The notes beneath the pieces are model-generated. The model searched no databases and was not told where the DNA came from. It worked only from the letters and a program-made list of their open reading frames with translations. Shown here piece after piece: positions 25,600-36,154 of a DNA stretch of 64,000 bases (positions are counted from its first letter, which is position 1; each line of letters starts with the position of its first letter). Position numbers and translations under genes: made by a program. Location of the stretch: positions 1-64,000 of the forward strand of contig NZ_LIFX01000001.1 in NCBI RefSeq assembly GCF_001297775.1. The letters run 5' to 3'. The stretch comes from Trabulsiella odontotermitis. GTDB lineage: Bacteria > Pseudomonadota > Gammaproteobacteria > Enterobacterales > Enterobacteriaceae.

Positions 25600-28143
25600 A
25601 TGAGCAAAGTCAGACTCGCTATCATCGGTAACGGCATGGTCGGTCACCGCTTTATTGAGGATCTCCTTGATAAAGCGCCCGCCGACCAGTTCGACATTAC
25701 CGTGTTCTGTGAAGAACCCCGCATCGCCTACGACCGCGTCCACCTGTCATCTTACTTCTCTCACCACACAGCGGAAGAACTTTCGCTGGTCCGCGAAGGA
25801 TTTTATGAGAAGCATGGCATTAAGGTGCTGGTCGGTGAACGGGCGATCACCATCAACCGCCAGGAGAAAGTGATCCACTCCAGCGCGGGCCGCACGGTGT
25901 TCTACGACAAACTGATCATGGCGACCGGTTCTTATCCGTGGATCCCGCCGATCAAGGGTTCAGAAACGCAGGACACGTTCGTGTATCGCACCATCGAAGA
26001 TCTCAACGCGATCGAATCCTGCGCCCGTCGCAGCAAGCGCGGCGCAGTGGTGGGCGGTGGTCTGCTTGGTCTGGAAGCCGCTGGCGCGTTGAAAAACCTC
26101 GGTGTTGAAACTCACGTCATCGAATTCGCGCCGATGCTGATGGCCGAACAGCTCGACCAGATGGGCGGCGAGCAACTGAAGCGCAAAATCGAAAGCATGG
26201 GTGTGCGCGTGCACACCAGCAAAAACACCAAAGAGATCGTTCAGGAAGGCACCGACGCGCGTAAAACCATGCGCTTTGCTGACGGTAGCGAGCTGGAAGT
26301 GGACTTCATCGTCTTCTCAACCGGCATTCGTCCGCGCGATAAACTCGCCACCCAGTGCGGTCTGGCGGTCGCGCAGCGCGGCGGCATCATGATCAACGAC
26401 AGTTGCCAGACGTCCGACCCGGATATCTACGCCATCGGCGAATGCGCCAGCTGGAACAACCGCGTGTATGGTCTGGTGGCGCCAGGCTACAAAATGGCGC
26501 AGGTGGCGGTTGACCATATCATTGGTCGCGAAAATGTTTTTGAGGGCGCCGATCTCAGCGCCAAACTGAAGCTGCTGGGTGTGGATGTGGGCGGCATTGG
26601 TGATGCGCATGGCCGCACGCCAGCGTGCCGCAGCTACGTCTATCTCGACGAAAGCAAAGAAGTCTATAAACGCCTGATCGTCAGCGCCGACAACAAAACG
26701 CTGCTCGGCGCTGTGCTGGTGGGCGACACCAGCGACTACGGCAACCTGCTGCAACTGGTGCTGAACGCTATCGAACTGCCGGAAAACCCGGACTCGCTGA
26801 TCCTGCCCGCGCATGCCGCAGGCGGCAAACCGGCGATCGGCGTGGATAAGCTGCCGGACAGCGCGCAAATTTGCTCCTGCTTTGACGTCACCAAAGGCGC
26901 GCTGATCGCCGCCATCAACAAAGGCTGCCACACCGTGGCCGCGCTGAAAGCGGAAACCAAAGCCGGGACCGGCTGCGGCGGCTGTATTCCGCTGGTGACG
27001 CAGGTGCTGAACGCCGAGCTGGCGAAACAGGGCATCGAAGTGAACCACAACCTGTGCGAGCACTTTGCTTATTCGCGTCAGGAGCTGTATCACCTGATCC
27101 GCGTGGAAGGCATCAAAACTTTCGACGAGCTGCTGGAAAAACACGGTCAGGGCTACGGCTGTGAAGTGTGTAAACCTACCGTTGGCTCGCTGCTGGCCTC
27201 CTGCTGGAACGACTATGTCCTGAAGCCGGAACTGACACCGTTACAGGATACCAACGACAACTTCCTGGCGAACATCCAGAAAGACGGCACCTATTCGGTC
27301 ATTCCGCGCTCAGCGGGCGGTGAAATCACCCCGGAAGGGTTGATGGCGGTTGGTCGTATCGCTGCCGAATTTAACCTGTATACCAAAATCACCGGGTCCC
27401 AGCGTATCGGTCTGTTTGGCGCACAGAAAGATGATCTGCCGGAAATCTGGCGTCAGCTGATTGATGCAGGCTTCGAAACCGGTCACGCGTATGCCAAAGC
27501 GCTGCGTATGGCGAAAACCTGCGTCGGCAGCACCTGGTGTCGTTATGGCGTGGGCGACAGCGTCGGCTTCGGCGTTGAACTGGAAAACCGCTACAAAGGC
27601 ATTCGCACCCCGCACAAAATGAAGTTCGGCGTCTCCGGCTGCACCCGTGAATGTGCGGAAGCGCAGGGCAAAGACGTGGGGATCATCGCGACCGAGAAAG
27701 GCTGGAACCTGTACGTCTGCGGCAACGGTGGGATGAAACCGCGCCATGCCGATCTGTTGGCCGCTGATCTCGATCGCGACACGCTAATCACCTACCTCGA
27801 TCGCTTCATGATGTTTTACATCCGCACCGCCGATAAGCTGACGCGTACTGCGCCGTGGCTGGACGCGATGGAAGGCGGCATCGACTACCTGAAAAGCGTC
27901 ATTATTGACGACAAACTCGGCCTGAATGCGCAACTGGAAGCCGAGCTGGAACGCCTGCGCGCGGCATTCGCCTGCGAATGGACGGAAACCGTCAACAACC
28001 CGGCGGCACAGGTTCGCTTCAGACACTTTATCAACAGCGCTCAGCGCGACCCGAACGTACAGGTCGTTCCTGAACGTGCACAGCATCGCCCGGCCACGCC
28101 GTATGAGCGCATTCCGGTCACTCTGGTGGAGGAAAACGCATGA
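25600..28143 (+). CDS. nirB: NADH-nitrite reductase large subunit
   Basis: Cytosolic siroheme enzyme that reduces nitrite to ammonium with NADH. The 847 residues (E. coli 847) read: FAD/NAD(P) reductase domain (about 1-300, GNGMVGHRFIEDLL; GGGLLGLEAAGAL), BFD-like [2Fe-2S] domain (about 425-475, CSCFDVTKG and CGGCIP), then the nitrite/sulfite reductase ferredoxin-like and 4Fe-4S/siroheme domains (about 550-770) with cysteines in TCVGSTWCRYG and GCTRECAEA. Anaerobic promoter with FNR and NarL/P sites. Overlaps nirD by 4 bp. Confidence 0.98.
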   Translation: MSKVRLAIIGNGMVGHRFIEDLLDKAPADQFDITVFCEEPRIAYDRVHLSSYFSHHTAEELSLVREGFYEKHGIKVLVGERAITINRQEKVIHSSAGRTVFYDKLIMATGSYPWIPPIKGSETQDTFVYRTIEDLNAIESCARRSKRGAVVGGGLLGLEAAGALKNLGVETHVIEFAPMLMAEQLDQMGGEQLKRKIESMGVRVHTSKNTKEIVQEGTDARKTMRFADGSELEVDFIVFSTGIRPRDKLATQCGLAVAQRGGIMINDSCQTSDPDIYAIGECASWNNRVYGLVAPGYKMAQVAVDHIIGRENVFEGADLSAKLKLLGVDVGGIGDAHGRTPACRSYVYLDESKEVYKRLIVSADNKTLLGAVLVGDTSDYGNLLQLVLNAIELPENPDSLILPAHAAGGKPAIGVDKLPDSAQICSCFDVTKGALIAAINKGCHTVAALKAETKAGTGCGGCIPLVTQVLNAELAKQGIEVNHNLCEHFAYSRQELYHLIRVEGIKTFDELLEKHGQGYGCEVCKPTVGSLLASCWNDYVLKPELTPLQDTNDNFLANIQKDGTYSVIPRSAGGEITPEGLMAVGRIAAEFNLYTKITGSQRIGLFGAQKDDLPEIWRQLIDAGFETGHAYAKALRMAKTCVGSTWCRYGVGDSVGFGVELENRYKGIRTPHKMKFGVSGCTRECAEAQGKDVGIIATEKGWNLYVCGNGGMKPRHADLLAADLDRDTLITYLDRFMMFYIRTADKLTRTAPWLDAMEGGIDYLKSVIIDDKLGLNAQLEAELERLRAAFACEWTETVNNPAAQVRFRHFINSAQRDPNVQVVPERAQHRPATPYERIPVTLVEENA

Positions 28144-28466
28144 GCCAGTGGATAACCATCTGTAGTATCGACGATATCCTGCCGCAAACCGGCGTCTGCG
28201 CCCTGCTGGGCCACCAGCAGGTGGCGGTTTTCCGTCCGCACCGTGACGAGCAGGTGTTCGCCATCAGCAACATCGATCCGTTCTTTGAGGCCAGCGTGTT
28301 GTCCCGCGGTCTGATTGCCGAGCATGACGGTGATCTGTGGGTCGCCAGCCCGCTGAAAAAACAGCGCTTCCGCCTGCGCGACGGCACGTGCATGGAAGAC
28401 GAAAACCACTCCGTCGCCCATTTTGACGCGCGCGTTAAAGACGGTCAGGTGCAGTTGAAGGCCTGA
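28140..28466 (+). CDS. nirD: NADH-nitrite reductase small subunit
   Basis: Rieske-like small subunit of nitrite reductase, 108 residues (MSQWITICSIDDILPQTGVC). As in most enteric NirD, the Rieske cluster ligands are not all present, so it is thought to be structural. Couples to nirB by an ATGA overlap. In E. coli nirC, a nitrite channel, comes next; here it does not. Confidence 0.97.
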   Translation: MSQWITICSIDDILPQTGVCALLGHQQVAVFRPHRDEQVFAISNIDPFFEASVLSRGLIAEHDGDLWVASPLKKQRFRLRDGTCMEDENHSVAHFDARVKDGQVQLKA

Positions 28467-28613
28467 ACGTTTTAGGAATAAGTAATACCAAAAACGTATG
28501 AATGGAGCAGGATAGCAGCAGGAAAAATCGTGTATTCCGGACGATGACTGCTGTTATCCTTACCGCCATTACGCATCCCCGCATTTCTCTTGTTCACTCC
28601 GTGAGGTTACCCC
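28467..28613 (+). other. nirD-cysG spacer with strong hairpin, no nirC
   Basis: The 147-bp gap where E. coli has nirC. It contains AGGATAGCAGCAG (28509-28521) and CTGCTGTTATCCT (28548-28560), 12 of 13 bp complementary, with a nested ATCGT/ACGAT (28527-28531, 28541-28545). An imperfect 10-bp repeat (28467-28476 with 28488-28497) precedes it. Every reading frame over this stretch is short or runs into cysG in the wrong frame, and no NirC-like residues were recognised. Confidence 0.7.
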
Positions 28614-29987
28614 GTGGATCACCTGCCAATATTCTGCCAACTGCGCGATCGCGACTGTTTACTGGTCGGCGGCGGCGATGTTGCCGAGCGCAAGGCCAGA
28701 TTGCTGCTGGATGCAGGCGCACGACTGACCGTCAATGCCCGTGATGTTGTCCCTCAGTTCGCCGTCTGGGCCGAAAGCGGCAGGGTGACGCTGGTGAAGG
28801 GCGATTTTAATGAATCCCTGCTCGATACCTGCTGGCTGGTGATTGCCGCCACCGACGATGAACAGGTTAACGAGCAGGTCAGCCAGGCGGCGGAAGCGCG
28901 CCGTATTTTCTGTAACGTGGTCGACGCGCCAAAGCAGGCGAGCTTTATCATGCCGTCGATCATCGACCGTTCGCCGTTGATGGTCGCCGTCTCATCCGGC
29001 GGAACCTCGCCCGTGCTGGCGCGTCTGTTGCGCGAAAAACTGGAAGCGATCCTGCCGCAGCATCTGGGTCAGGTGGCGCACTATGCTGGTCAGTTGCGCG
29101 CGCGGGTGAAAAAACAGTTCGCCACCATGAGTGAGCGTCGTCGCTTCTGGGAAAAGCTGTTTGTGAACGACAGGCTGGCGCAGTCGCTGGCGAATCAGGA
29201 TCAGCAGGCCATTAGCGAAACGACTGAGCAGTTGCTCAGCGAAGATCTGGACCATCGTGGCGAAGTGGTGCTGGTCGGCGCCGGGCCGGGCGACGCCGGG
29301 TTGCTGACGCTGAAAGGGCTGCAGCAGATCCAGCAGGCGGATATCGTGGTTTATGACCGTCTGGTCTCGGATGACATCATGAACCTGGTGCGTCGCGACG
29401 CCGATCGTGTGTTTGTTGGCAAACGCGCCGGTTATCACTGCGTACCGCAGGAGGAGATTAACCAGATCCTGTTGCGCGAGGCGCAAAAAGGCAAACGCGT
29501 GGTGCGCCTGAAAGGGGGCGATCCCTTTATTTTCGGTCGCGGTGGCGAAGAGCTGGAAACGCTGTGCAACGCCGGGATCCCCTTCTCCGTTGTACCGGGG
29601 ATCACCGCCGCGTCCGGTTGTTCCGCCTATGCGGGGATCCCGCTGACGCACCGTGACTATGCGCAGAGCGTCCGTCTGGTCACCGGCCACCTGAAAACCG
29701 GCAGCGAACTCGACTGGCATAATCTGGCCGCCGAAAAGCAGACGCTGGTGTTCTACATGGGGCTGAATCAGGCCGCGACCATTCAACAAAAACTGCTGGA
29801 ACACGGGATGGAAGCAGACATGCCGGTGGCGCTGGTGGAGAATGGCACTGCCATCAAACAACGCGTGGTGGACGGTACGCTGGCGGAGCTTGGCGAACTG
29901 GCGCAACAGGTCGTCAGCCCGTCATTGATTATCATCGGCCGCGTGGTCAGCCTGCGTGAAAAACTGAATTGGTTTTCTTATCACTAA
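28614..29987 (+). CDS. cysG: Siroheme synthase CysG
   Basis: Trifunctional cytosolic enzyme making siroheme from uroporphyrinogen III: SAM-dependent methylation, dehydrogenation, ferrochelation. 457 residues; N-terminal Met8-like NAD domain (1-~200: [19 protein letters not shown]) and C-terminal SUMT domain (~215-455: [35 protein letters not shown]). GTG start at 28614. Siroheme is the NirB cofactor, which explains the operon. Confidence 0.97.
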   Translation: MDHLPIFCQLRDRDCLLVGGGDVAERKARLLLDAGARLTVNARDVVPQFAVWAESGRVTLVKGDFNESLLDTCWLVIAATDDEQVNEQVSQAAEARRIFCNVVDAPKQASFIMPSIIDRSPLMVAVSSGGTSPVLARLLREKLEAILPQHLGQVAHYAGQLRARVKKQFATMSERRRFWEKLFVNDRLAQSLANQDQQAISETTEQLLSEDLDHRGEVVLVGAGPGDAGLLTLKGLQQIQQADIVVYDRLVSDDIMNLVRRDADRVFVGKRAGYHCVPQEEINQILLREAQKGKRVVRLKGGDPFIFGRGGEELETLCNAGIPFSVVPGITAASGCSAYAGIPLTHRDYAQSVRLVTGHLKTGSELDWHNLAAEKQTLVFYMGLNQAATIQQKLLEHGMEADMPVALVENGTAIKQRVVDGTLAELGELAQQVVSPSLIIIGRVVSLREKLNWFSYH

Positions 29988-29994
29988 CTTGCCG

Positions 29995-30020
29995 CGCCCG
30001 GCAGCCACGGTTGCCGGGCG
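29995..30020. repeat. Inverted repeat after cysG
   Basis: CGCCCGGCA (29995-30003) and TGCCGGGCG (30012-30020), a perfect 9-bp stem between convergent cysG and yhfS, with no following T-run. It may insulate the two operons (inference). Confidence 0.55.
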
Positions 30021-30031
30021 GGCGTATCACG

Positions 30032-31117
30032 TTACATCCCTTCGCAGCTTTGGCGCAAAATCCGCAGGATCGTCTCGTCACCGCACAGATTCGGGTTGAT
30101 GCGAATGGTCGTGTGCTCCATGCCCGGATTTGCCTCGCGAAACGTGCCGGAGAGACGGTAAAACAGCGGCGGAAGTTCGTATTTTGATTCCGCCCCGACC
30201 GGCCACGGCAGCGCTCCGAGCTGGCTGGCTTTTTCCAGTACCTGTTCTGCTATCGGTTGATAGAAGGTCACCAGCAGCACTTTAGACTGCGCATTGGCAA
30301 TCGTCGCCTGTTTCACCTGCGGGATCGTCCCCCGGTTCAGCGCCAGCATCAGGCGTTCTGTCACCTCCGACTGTACCGCATGCATGACCGGCGCGAACGC
30401 CAGTCCGCGCAGCACTTCCAGCGCCTGTGGCCCCTGGATCTGGCTGCCGCCGGAATACATCATGGCGCGAATGCGCGCCACGGCCTGCGCTTCACCGACA
30501 ACCGCGCCGACGCCTTCCGGGCCAAACAACTTGAAGCAGGAGAAAGTCGACAGCGTTGCGCCGCATTCACAACCAATCTGCGCCACTTTTAACGTCGCGT
30601 AGTTATCGTCTGTCAGCGTGGGGACACCGGCTTGCGCCAGTTGTGTCAGCACGTCTTCCAGAACATAACTGTCCTCTGGCCGTTGCCGGGTATGCTGCAC
30701 TAACGCCGCATCCGGTTGCTGACGGGCGAGCGCCATCGCCAGCGCCCGCGTGTTGTTGAAATCAACCCGAATCAACGACAGCCCCATCTGTTCGATGAGC
30801 GTGGCGCTGGTCGGGTAGACCGGCGCATCATGAATGAGCAACCGGCCTCCCGGTTTGATCAGCGCCGCCAGTCCGGCGCGGATCGCGCCCGTACCTGCGC
30901 CCTGCACCAGCACCGCCGCGTCCGCGTGGAAAAAATCCGCCAGTACCGCTTCCACGCGCTGCGTCGTCTGCGGCTGGTTAAGCCCAGGCACCAGCCCCCG
31001 ATCGCCGCCGTTCAGGAACGTTGCCCCGGGGAAATGGCGGCAGATGGCGTCCACCAGCGCAAACTGTTTTTGTTGAGCCTCAACCAGCGACATGCTTTTG
31101 AGGGGAAACGTCTTCAT
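30032..31117 (-). CDS. yhfS: YhfS, PLP-dependent aminotransferase-like
   Basis: Fold-type-I PLP enzyme of unknown substrate, 361 residues, the E. coli length. PLP-site features are LVQGAGTGAIRAGLAAL and the STFSCFKLFGPEGVGAVVG segment holding the likely Schiff-base lysine. A GTG immediately before the ATG at 31117 is not the preferred start. Last gene of the php operon, 15 bp after yhfT. Confidence 0.93.
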   Translation of the reverse strand: MKTFPLKSMSLVEAQQKQFALVDAICRHFPGATFLNGGDRGLVPGLNQPQTTQRVEAVLADFFHADAAVLVQGAGTGAIRAGLAALIKPGGRLLIHDAPVYPTSATLIEQMGLSLIRVDFNNTRALAMALARQQPDAALVQHTRQRPEDSYVLEDVLTQLAQAGVPTLTDDNYATLKVAQIGCECGATLSTFSCFKLFGPEGVGAVVGEAQAVARIRAMMYSGGSQIQGPQALEVLRGLAFAPVMHAVQSEVTERLMLALNRGTIPQVKQATIANAQSKVLLVTFYQPIAEQVLEKASQLGALPWPVGAESKYELPPLFYRLSGTFREANPGMEHTTIRINPNLCGDETILRILRQSCEGM

Positions 31118-31132
31118 CACACGACCTCAGCG

Positions 31133-32437
31133 CTACGCGGGAATAAACAATCCGCACCAGTAGAGAATGTTGAGCACAATACCGGCGATCATCACTGCCA
31201 CCACCGGTGCCGCCATACGCTGAATCGGGCGCCCTAACGACTCGTTGAGGAAATAGAGCGCGGCGGTGATGGAGAAACCGGTATAGCCCGCCATTTTGAT
31301 GGCAGCGAAGATAGAGCCAACCAGCAGCGCCATTTCCATCAACATATTCATGGCGTTACGAATGTTGTCCGACGCGTTACGCACCGACGGGTAGCGCCCC
31401 AGCCATTTACCGATCGAGCGCAGCAGCAGCACTTCCGCGGAAATGACGATCGCGCCGAGAAGGGCGGCAATCCACGGGTTAGGTGCCAGATAGCCGACCG
31501 CGTAGACGAAGGTGAACCCGGCAACGGCGTACACCCCGGTCGCCAGCGCGGTGGTGGCAATCAGCGGGACAAAACCGAGGCCGCGCATAAATTCGGCCAG
31601 CGCCGCCTGATGCACCAGCGTCTGTGACTCTTCTGGTGTAATGCCTGCGGAATACGCTTTTTCGAGGGTGAAAATCGACACTTCACTCCCGGCAAAAATC
31701 TTCATGCAGGCAACCGCGGCGATCAGCGCCCCGACGATGGCAATGTAAGGCAGATTTTTGATGATGCGGGAGGTTCGCTCTTCAAACACCGAAATCCCAC
31801 TCATGTCCATGTCCTGTTCGTCGCGATGACGCAGGTCGTGAGAAATGGCGATCCCCAGCAGCATGACCATCCCGACGAAGATCTCAATCGATTCCGGATT
31901 CAGATGTGGGAAGAAACGCACCACCAGCACACGCGTCGCCAGTACCACTACCGCGGCAACCACGCTGTTTTTCCAGCCAAACTGGTAGAAGATCGCCACC
32001 AGCGGGAAGAGGGCGAAAGCGGAGACCACCGGCGAGCTCAGTTCACCGAGCGACCCCAGCACATCCACCGGCAGCGAGGTGAGCAAATGGTTAACCGGCA
32101 GCAGGAAGGTGAGGATCAGAACGCCCCAGATAGCGCCCAGTCCAAATGCCAGAATGCTGTTTGCCGCCAGAACGCCGAGGATATCGGTAGGGAGGAACAG
32201 CAGCCAGGCGTTCAGCAACCCGGTTTTCAGTGTAAAGGAGATCCCCACCGAGGCGACGAAGCCGATGCTTAAACCGAAAGCGATACTGCCCGCCTCACGG
32301 CGATTCATATGACCTTCGATCAGCTGCGGCAGGATCGGGCGGATCCCGTCATGAAAAACTGCGGCGGAACGATGCGCCAGTAACGCCGTCATCCCGGTAA
32401 GCAAAGCGACCACTATTATTTGTATGTAAAGGGCCAT
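31133..32437 (-). CDS. yhfT: YhfT, predicted membrane transporter
   Basis: Inner-membrane protein of 434 residues with about 11 or 12 predicted helices; E. coli YhfT has a similar length. It lies between yhfS and yhfU with 12-15 bp gaps, so it is presumably the uptake or efflux protein for the unidentified substrate of this operon. No recognised family with a known substrate. Confidence 0.9.
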   Translation of the reverse strand: MALYIQIIVVALLTGMTALLAHRSAAVFHDGIRPILPQLIEGHMNRREAGSIAFGLSIGFVASVGISFTLKTGLLNAWLLFLPTDILGVLAANSILAFGLGAIWGVLILTFLLPVNHLLTSLPVDVLGSLGELSSPVVSAFALFPLVAIFYQFGWKNSVVAAVVVLATRVLVVRFFPHLNPESIEIFVGMVMLLGIAISHDLRHRDEQDMDMSGISVFEERTSRIIKNLPYIAIVGALIAAVACMKIFAGSEVSIFTLEKAYSAGITPEESQTLVHQAALAEFMRGLGFVPLIATTALATGVYAVAGFTFVYAVGYLAPNPWIAALLGAIVISAEVLLLRSIGKWLGRYPSVRNASDNIRNAMNMLMEMALLVGSIFAAIKMAGYTGFSITAALYFLNESLGRPIQRMAAPVVAVMIAGIVLNILYWCGLFIPA

Positions 32438-32449
32438 AGACGTGCCTTT

Positions 32450-32803
32450 TTATTTTAAGTAGTTGATAAGCATTGGAATCGCGTGCTCGATATGCTCAAC
32501 AGAAAGGCCGAATGCCACTTTCCCTTCTGCGACCATCTTCGCGACGTGATCCTCTTTTGCCTTGATACCGGGTTTGGCGATGGTACAACTCTTGTTAAAT
32601 CCAATAACGGCGATGGCTATCGACAACGCCGCACCCGCCCCGGTATTACAGGCTCCAATGTAGTAATCCAGCTGCCCTGCCTTGACCTTCATCGCTGCTT
32701 CCATGTCGTTGTAAATAAACACTTCAAAACAGCCAGGCGCAGACGTTTCGATGGTCTTTTTGATAAGTTCACGCTGTAAACCAGCCACACCGATCTTTTT
32801 CAT
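32450..32803 (-). CDS. yhfU: YhfU, conserved protein (DUF2620)
   Basis: Small cytosolic protein of 117 residues with the same length in E. coli. Start MKKIGVAGLQRELIKKTIET at 32803, not the 13-residue extension. It contains the conserved YYIGACNTGAGAALSIAIAV. Function unknown; placed between php and yhfT and so likely part of the same pathway. Confidence 0.9.
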   Translation of the reverse strand: MKKIGVAGLQRELIKKTIETSAPGCFEVFIYNDMEAAMKVKAGQLDYYIGACNTGAGAALSIAIAVIGFNKSCTIAKPGIKAKEDHVAKMVAEGKVAFGLSVEHIEHAIPMLINYLK

Positions 32804-32813
32804 TTCTCTGTCC

Positions 32814-33689
32814 TCACTGGAAAAATTGCGAAGGGTTGTCACGTAACATCACATCCACATCCGCCTGGCTGAAACCGGACTGACGCAACAGCGGCACAAA
32901 ATTGGTGAGCAGATAGCTGTAGCCATTGCCGCCATTGGCCTTCAGATGAGAGCGTCGGGTAATGTCCATGGAGAGCATCACGCGATGAAGTAAGCCTCTG
33001 TCGCGCAAGGTATGCAGCATGTCGATGCGTTTCGCATCCGGGTAATAATTGTTTTTGCCGATGGTATCGAACTGCACGTAAGCGCCGAGATCGATCATCC
33101 GCAGAATGTCATCAATGTTGTCTTTCAGATCGCAATGCCCGATGACCACGCGGGAGAGATCCACGCCATAGCCGGAGAGCAGCGCCAGTTGTTCCAGCCC
33201 CATCGTGCTGAACGACGTATGCGTGGAAAGCGGGCGGCCGGTCTCGTGATGCGCTACCGCCGCGGCGTAAAAGACCTTTTTCTCCAGATCGGTGATCGTC
33301 CCTTTGCTGGAGCCGATTTCCGCAATGATGCCCGCTTTTAGCTCGCTGCCCTCAATGCCCTTTTCGATCTCATCGATCATCTCCTGCGCCAGTTGCCTGA
33401 CACTGCGGGTCGCCACATGCTCAGGGTAAAAATCATGCTGATAATAGCCGGTGCAGGCCACGACGTTGATGCCAGTGTCGCGCATCAGATCCTGCATAAA
33501 CTGCGGGTTGCGGCCCATATAACGGTTCGTCATTTCGATAATATTGCGCACACCCAGGTTCATCAGCGTGCGCATCTCATCGCAAATGAGCGCGTACTGA
33601 TCCAGCCGACAATCGATATCGCCCTTAAAACCCGATAAATCGATATGAAGGTGTTCGTGCGCGTAGGTATACCCGGTGCTGTCAATCAT
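32814..33689 (-). CDS. php: Php, phosphotriesterase-homology protein
   Basis: Amidohydrolase-superfamily TIM barrel similar to bacterial phosphotriesterase, 291 residues. Binuclear metal ligands: HEH at 11-13, a Glu in [10 protein letters not shown] in place of a carboxylated Lys, the His of [10 protein letters not shown], and Asp in LSMDITRRS. The physiological substrate is unknown. Overlaps yhfW by 8 bp. Confidence 0.94.
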   Translation of the reverse strand: MIDSTGYTYAHEHLHIDLSGFKGDIDCRLDQYALICDEMRTLMNLGVRNIIEMTNRYMGRNPQFMQDLMRDTGINVVACTGYYQHDFYPEHVATRSVRQLAQEMIDEIEKGIEGSELKAGIIAEIGSSKGTITDLEKKVFYAAAVAHHETGRPLSTHTSFSTMGLEQLALLSGYGVDLSRVVIGHCDLKDNIDDILRMIDLGAYVQFDTIGKNNYYPDAKRIDMLHTLRDRGLLHRVMLSMDITRRSHLKANGGNGYSYLLTNFVPLLRQSGFSQADVDVMLRDNPSQFFQ

Positions 33690-34911
33690 GTCGGTTCCTC
33701 GCGGTTTTCAGGAGCGGAAGGAAAGAGCGGCCATTTTCTGGCGGGTGGGCGCCAAAGAAATCGCAGACGGTGGCGCCGATGTCCGAAAGCGAAGTGCGTA
33801 CGCCCAGTTCAGCGGGCGGTAAGTCTGGCTGCCAGACCAGCACCGGCACTTTCTCGCGGGTGTGTCGGCTGTGACCAATGGTCGGGTCGTTGCCATGATC
33901 GGCCATGACCACGAGGCAATCGTCCGGGTGCATCGCCGCCATCAGTTGGGCCAGATACCGGTCAACCAACTGGAGCCGGTCAGCGTAGCGCTCAACGTCT
34001 TCCGCATGACCTGCCAGATCGGTTTCCTGGATGTTGGTGCAAATAAACACGTTTTGCTGGCGGTTCAGCGCATCAAGCGTGATCTCCATGATCCGCTGGC
34101 TGTCCACCAGGTTTTGCCAGCTTTCACCATGAGGATTATTGACGATATCGGCCACTTTACCGACCAGCACCGTGGGAACACCGACGGCGTGTAGCCGGGC
34201 AGGCACCTGAACGCTGTCATCAACGCCATAACCCATATGCACCACCTGGAATCCGTTGTCATAGGCGCCAGAGCGCGGTGCGTTGATGCCGACATAAGTG
34301 CCGTCGCGGGTTTCCGCGGCGTCCCACAGTTGCTGCGTGCTGGCGAGGAGCCCACCGAAAGCAATCACGCGCCCGACCTCCACCTGCTGGCGCACAATCC
34401 GGCCAATCGCTTTTACCTCGTCGAATGACATCTCGCTGAGGTTGCCGGTAATGTTGTAAACCTGCCCCAGATCGGCTTCGAGATTGTCGCCAATCGCCAC
34501 GGCATCACCGACCAGCAGCCAGTACGGGCCATCGCCACAGCGCTGTGTTTTCCGGCCTTCCGCACGAAGCGCGGCCTCAACCTTGTCGATCACCTGGTTG
34601 AACGGCATTCGCAGCGGCGTACGCGGCAGGGTGCCGAGAATTTCCTGATGCCCCATAAACGTATCGCCGCCTTCATGCATCAACTCTGCCACACCCCAGC
34701 TGGCGCCAGGAGAAGGTCGCATGACGCCAGGCGTCGCGCCCAGCGCGTTCATCAGGCCGAGTTTTTCAAGCGTGGGGAGCCGCAGCGTCGGCAGATGCTC
34801 AAGGATATGACCGCACGTATTCGCACCGAGATCCTGCGGCCTGACCCGAGGTACATCGTCCATTGCGCCAACCCCAAAACTGTCTATTACCAACACCACG
34901 AAACGCGCCAT
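33682..34911 (-). CDS. yhfW: YhfW, phosphopentomutase-like metalloenzyme
   Basis: Alkaline-phosphatase-superfamily enzyme resembling DeoB, 409 residues. Metal ligands are evident: the Asp of [14 protein letters not shown], the catalytic Thr in [31 protein letters not shown] near the C-terminus. Reaction unknown; a phosphosugar mutase or phosphonopyruvate-type role is possible. Shares one base with the yhfX stop. Confidence 0.92.
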   Translation of the reverse strand: MARFVVLVIDSFGVGAMDDVPRVRPQDLGANTCGHILEHLPTLRLPTLEKLGLMNALGATPGVMRPSPGASWGVAELMHEGGDTFMGHQEILGTLPRTPLRMPFNQVIDKVEAALRAEGRKTQRCGDGPYWLLVGDAVAIGDNLEADLGQVYNITGNLSEMSFDEVKAIGRIVRQQVEVGRVIAFGGLLASTQQLWDAAETRDGTYVGINAPRSGAYDNGFQVVHMGYGVDDSVQVPARLHAVGVPTVLVGKVADIVNNPHGESWQNLVDSQRIMEITLDALNRQQNVFICTNIQETDLAGHAEDVERYADRLQLVDRYLAQLMAAMHPDDCLVVMADHGNDPTIGHSRHTREKVPVLVWQPDLPPAELGVRTSLSDIGATVCDFFGAHPPENGRSFLPLLKTARNRHD

Positions 34912-36074
34912 TACGCCTCCAGAAGATTTCCCAGACTGTCATAGCGGGCAGCGATGTGCGGTTCACCGCGCTGGATACCTTCCACCAGCACCACATCACT
35001 ACGGGTGACAAAAATTTGCGTACGGAAACAGCAGATCACGGCGCTGCTGACAGGGAACCGTTCGTTAAGCGCCAGGTAATAATCGATACTGCTGTCGTTA
35101 AAAGGCTTCAGCGTCGCGTCCAGCGGCGTGTCGCTGTCGTGCGGGAAGACCAGCGCATTGCGGGCATGCCCCCGGCGATAGTAGCCGCCGCCATAGCAAT
35201 AACTGTGGCCCTGAAAGTCATGCGAGATTTCGCTCAGCCACAGCATGGCAATACGCTCAGGCTGATCACCCTGCTGATTCGCCGGCATGGTGCCGGTCAG
35301 CGCATGCCCGGGTTCGCCGTGAGTGACGCCAAACGACGCCAGCAGCGGCAATGTAGAACAACTCGTGGCCGACGGCGCGTTCAGTTGGGTAATCTCAACG
35401 CCCGCCTCCTTCAGCCGTTTGCGCGCTGTAACCAGCGACAGCAGATTTGGCGTCGGTACCGTTTCGCCCAGCGACTCATCCCACAGCAGGCAGGGGAAAT
35501 GCGTCAGTCCGGTCAGTTGTAGCCCCGGCAACTGGCGCAACTCAGCGACAACACCTTCCAGCTCTGCCAGCGAAAAACCGCTCTCCTGTCCTGGGTAGAG
35601 GGCGTCGTTCTCGCCATACACTTTCAGCATCACCGCCTGCGTCCGGCCTGCGCTCACCGCGGCCTTCGACACTTCACGCGCCTTTTCCAGGGTAAAGATC
35701 GTGATGATGTCGGTTCCCTGTGCGACAGCGTCCGCCACCTGATCATGCGGAATTTGCACCAGATGCCCCTGATGCGCGACCTTCAGCCCGGCGCGACGCA
35801 TTACCCGGGCTTCTTTAAAATCGACAGCGACCACGCCCTGATAACCGAGCGCCAGCAATTTCTCCGCCAGCCAGGGATTACGCCCGAACTGCTTGGTCAT
35901 CAGATACAACGAGATGCCGTGCTGGCTGGCCACGCTCAGCAACCGTTTGCCGTTTTCCAGCACCTGATCGACATCGATCACCCAACTGTCTGGCGCAATG
36001 CTGCCCTGCTGCCAGAGCCGGAGTGCCGCAGTAATCAACGCGGGATTCTGACGTTTCAATGCGTTTATAAACAT
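34911..36074 (-). CDS. yhfX: YhfX, alanine racemase-like PLP enzyme
   Basis: Fold-type-III PLP protein of 387 residues; the likely PLP lysine is in [15 protein letters not shown] near residue 60. Substrate unknown. First gene of the yhfX-W-php-U-T-S run, with its own upstream 80-bp gap bearing a 20-bp palindrome that also occurs before yhfZ. TGAGG ribosome-binding site before the ATG. Confidence 0.92.
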   Translation of the reverse strand: MFINALKRQNPALITAALRLWQQGSIAPDSWVIDVDQVLENGKRLLSVASQHGISLYLMTKQFGRNPWLAEKLLALGYQGVVAVDFKEARVMRRAGLKVAHQGHLVQIPHDQVADAVAQGTDIITIFTLEKAREVSKAAVSAGRTQAVMLKVYGENDALYPGQESGFSLAELEGVVAELRQLPGLQLTGLTHFPCLLWDESLGETVPTPNLLSLVTARKRLKEAGVEITQLNAPSATSCSTLPLLASFGVTHGEPGHALTGTMPANQQGDQPERIAMLWLSEISHDFQGHSYCYGGGYYRRGHARNALVFPHDSDTPLDATLKPFNDSSIDYYLALNERFPVSSAVICCFRTQIFVTRSDVVLVEGIQRGEPHIAARYDSLGNLLEA

Positions 36075-36104
36075 GTAAGCCTCAGTTTCTGTTCCCTGAA
36101 TGCC

Positions 36105-36128
36105 AAATATTCATTTTTTTGAATATTT
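36105..36128. promoter_or_regulatory. Putative YhfZ operator before yhfX
   Basis: AAATATTCA (36105-36113), TTTTTT, TGAATATTT (36120-36128): a perfect palindrome 31-54 bp upstream of the yhfX ATG. The same 20-bp unit AT(A/C)TTCA-N6-TGAA(T/G)AT occurs twice before yhfZ. The regulator identity is inference. Confidence 0.6.
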
Positions 36129-36154
36129 ACGTTCTGATAAAACACGCTGCGTCA

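Noticed and set aside
26317..27144. 275-codon minus-strand frame
   Set aside because: Antisense to nirB, with no domain, and no promoter or ribosome-binding site noticed.
28502..28744. 80-codon frame starting in the nirD-cysG gap
   Set aside because: Mostly runs out of frame through cysG; no NirC-like residues, so it is not a nirC remnant that I can support.
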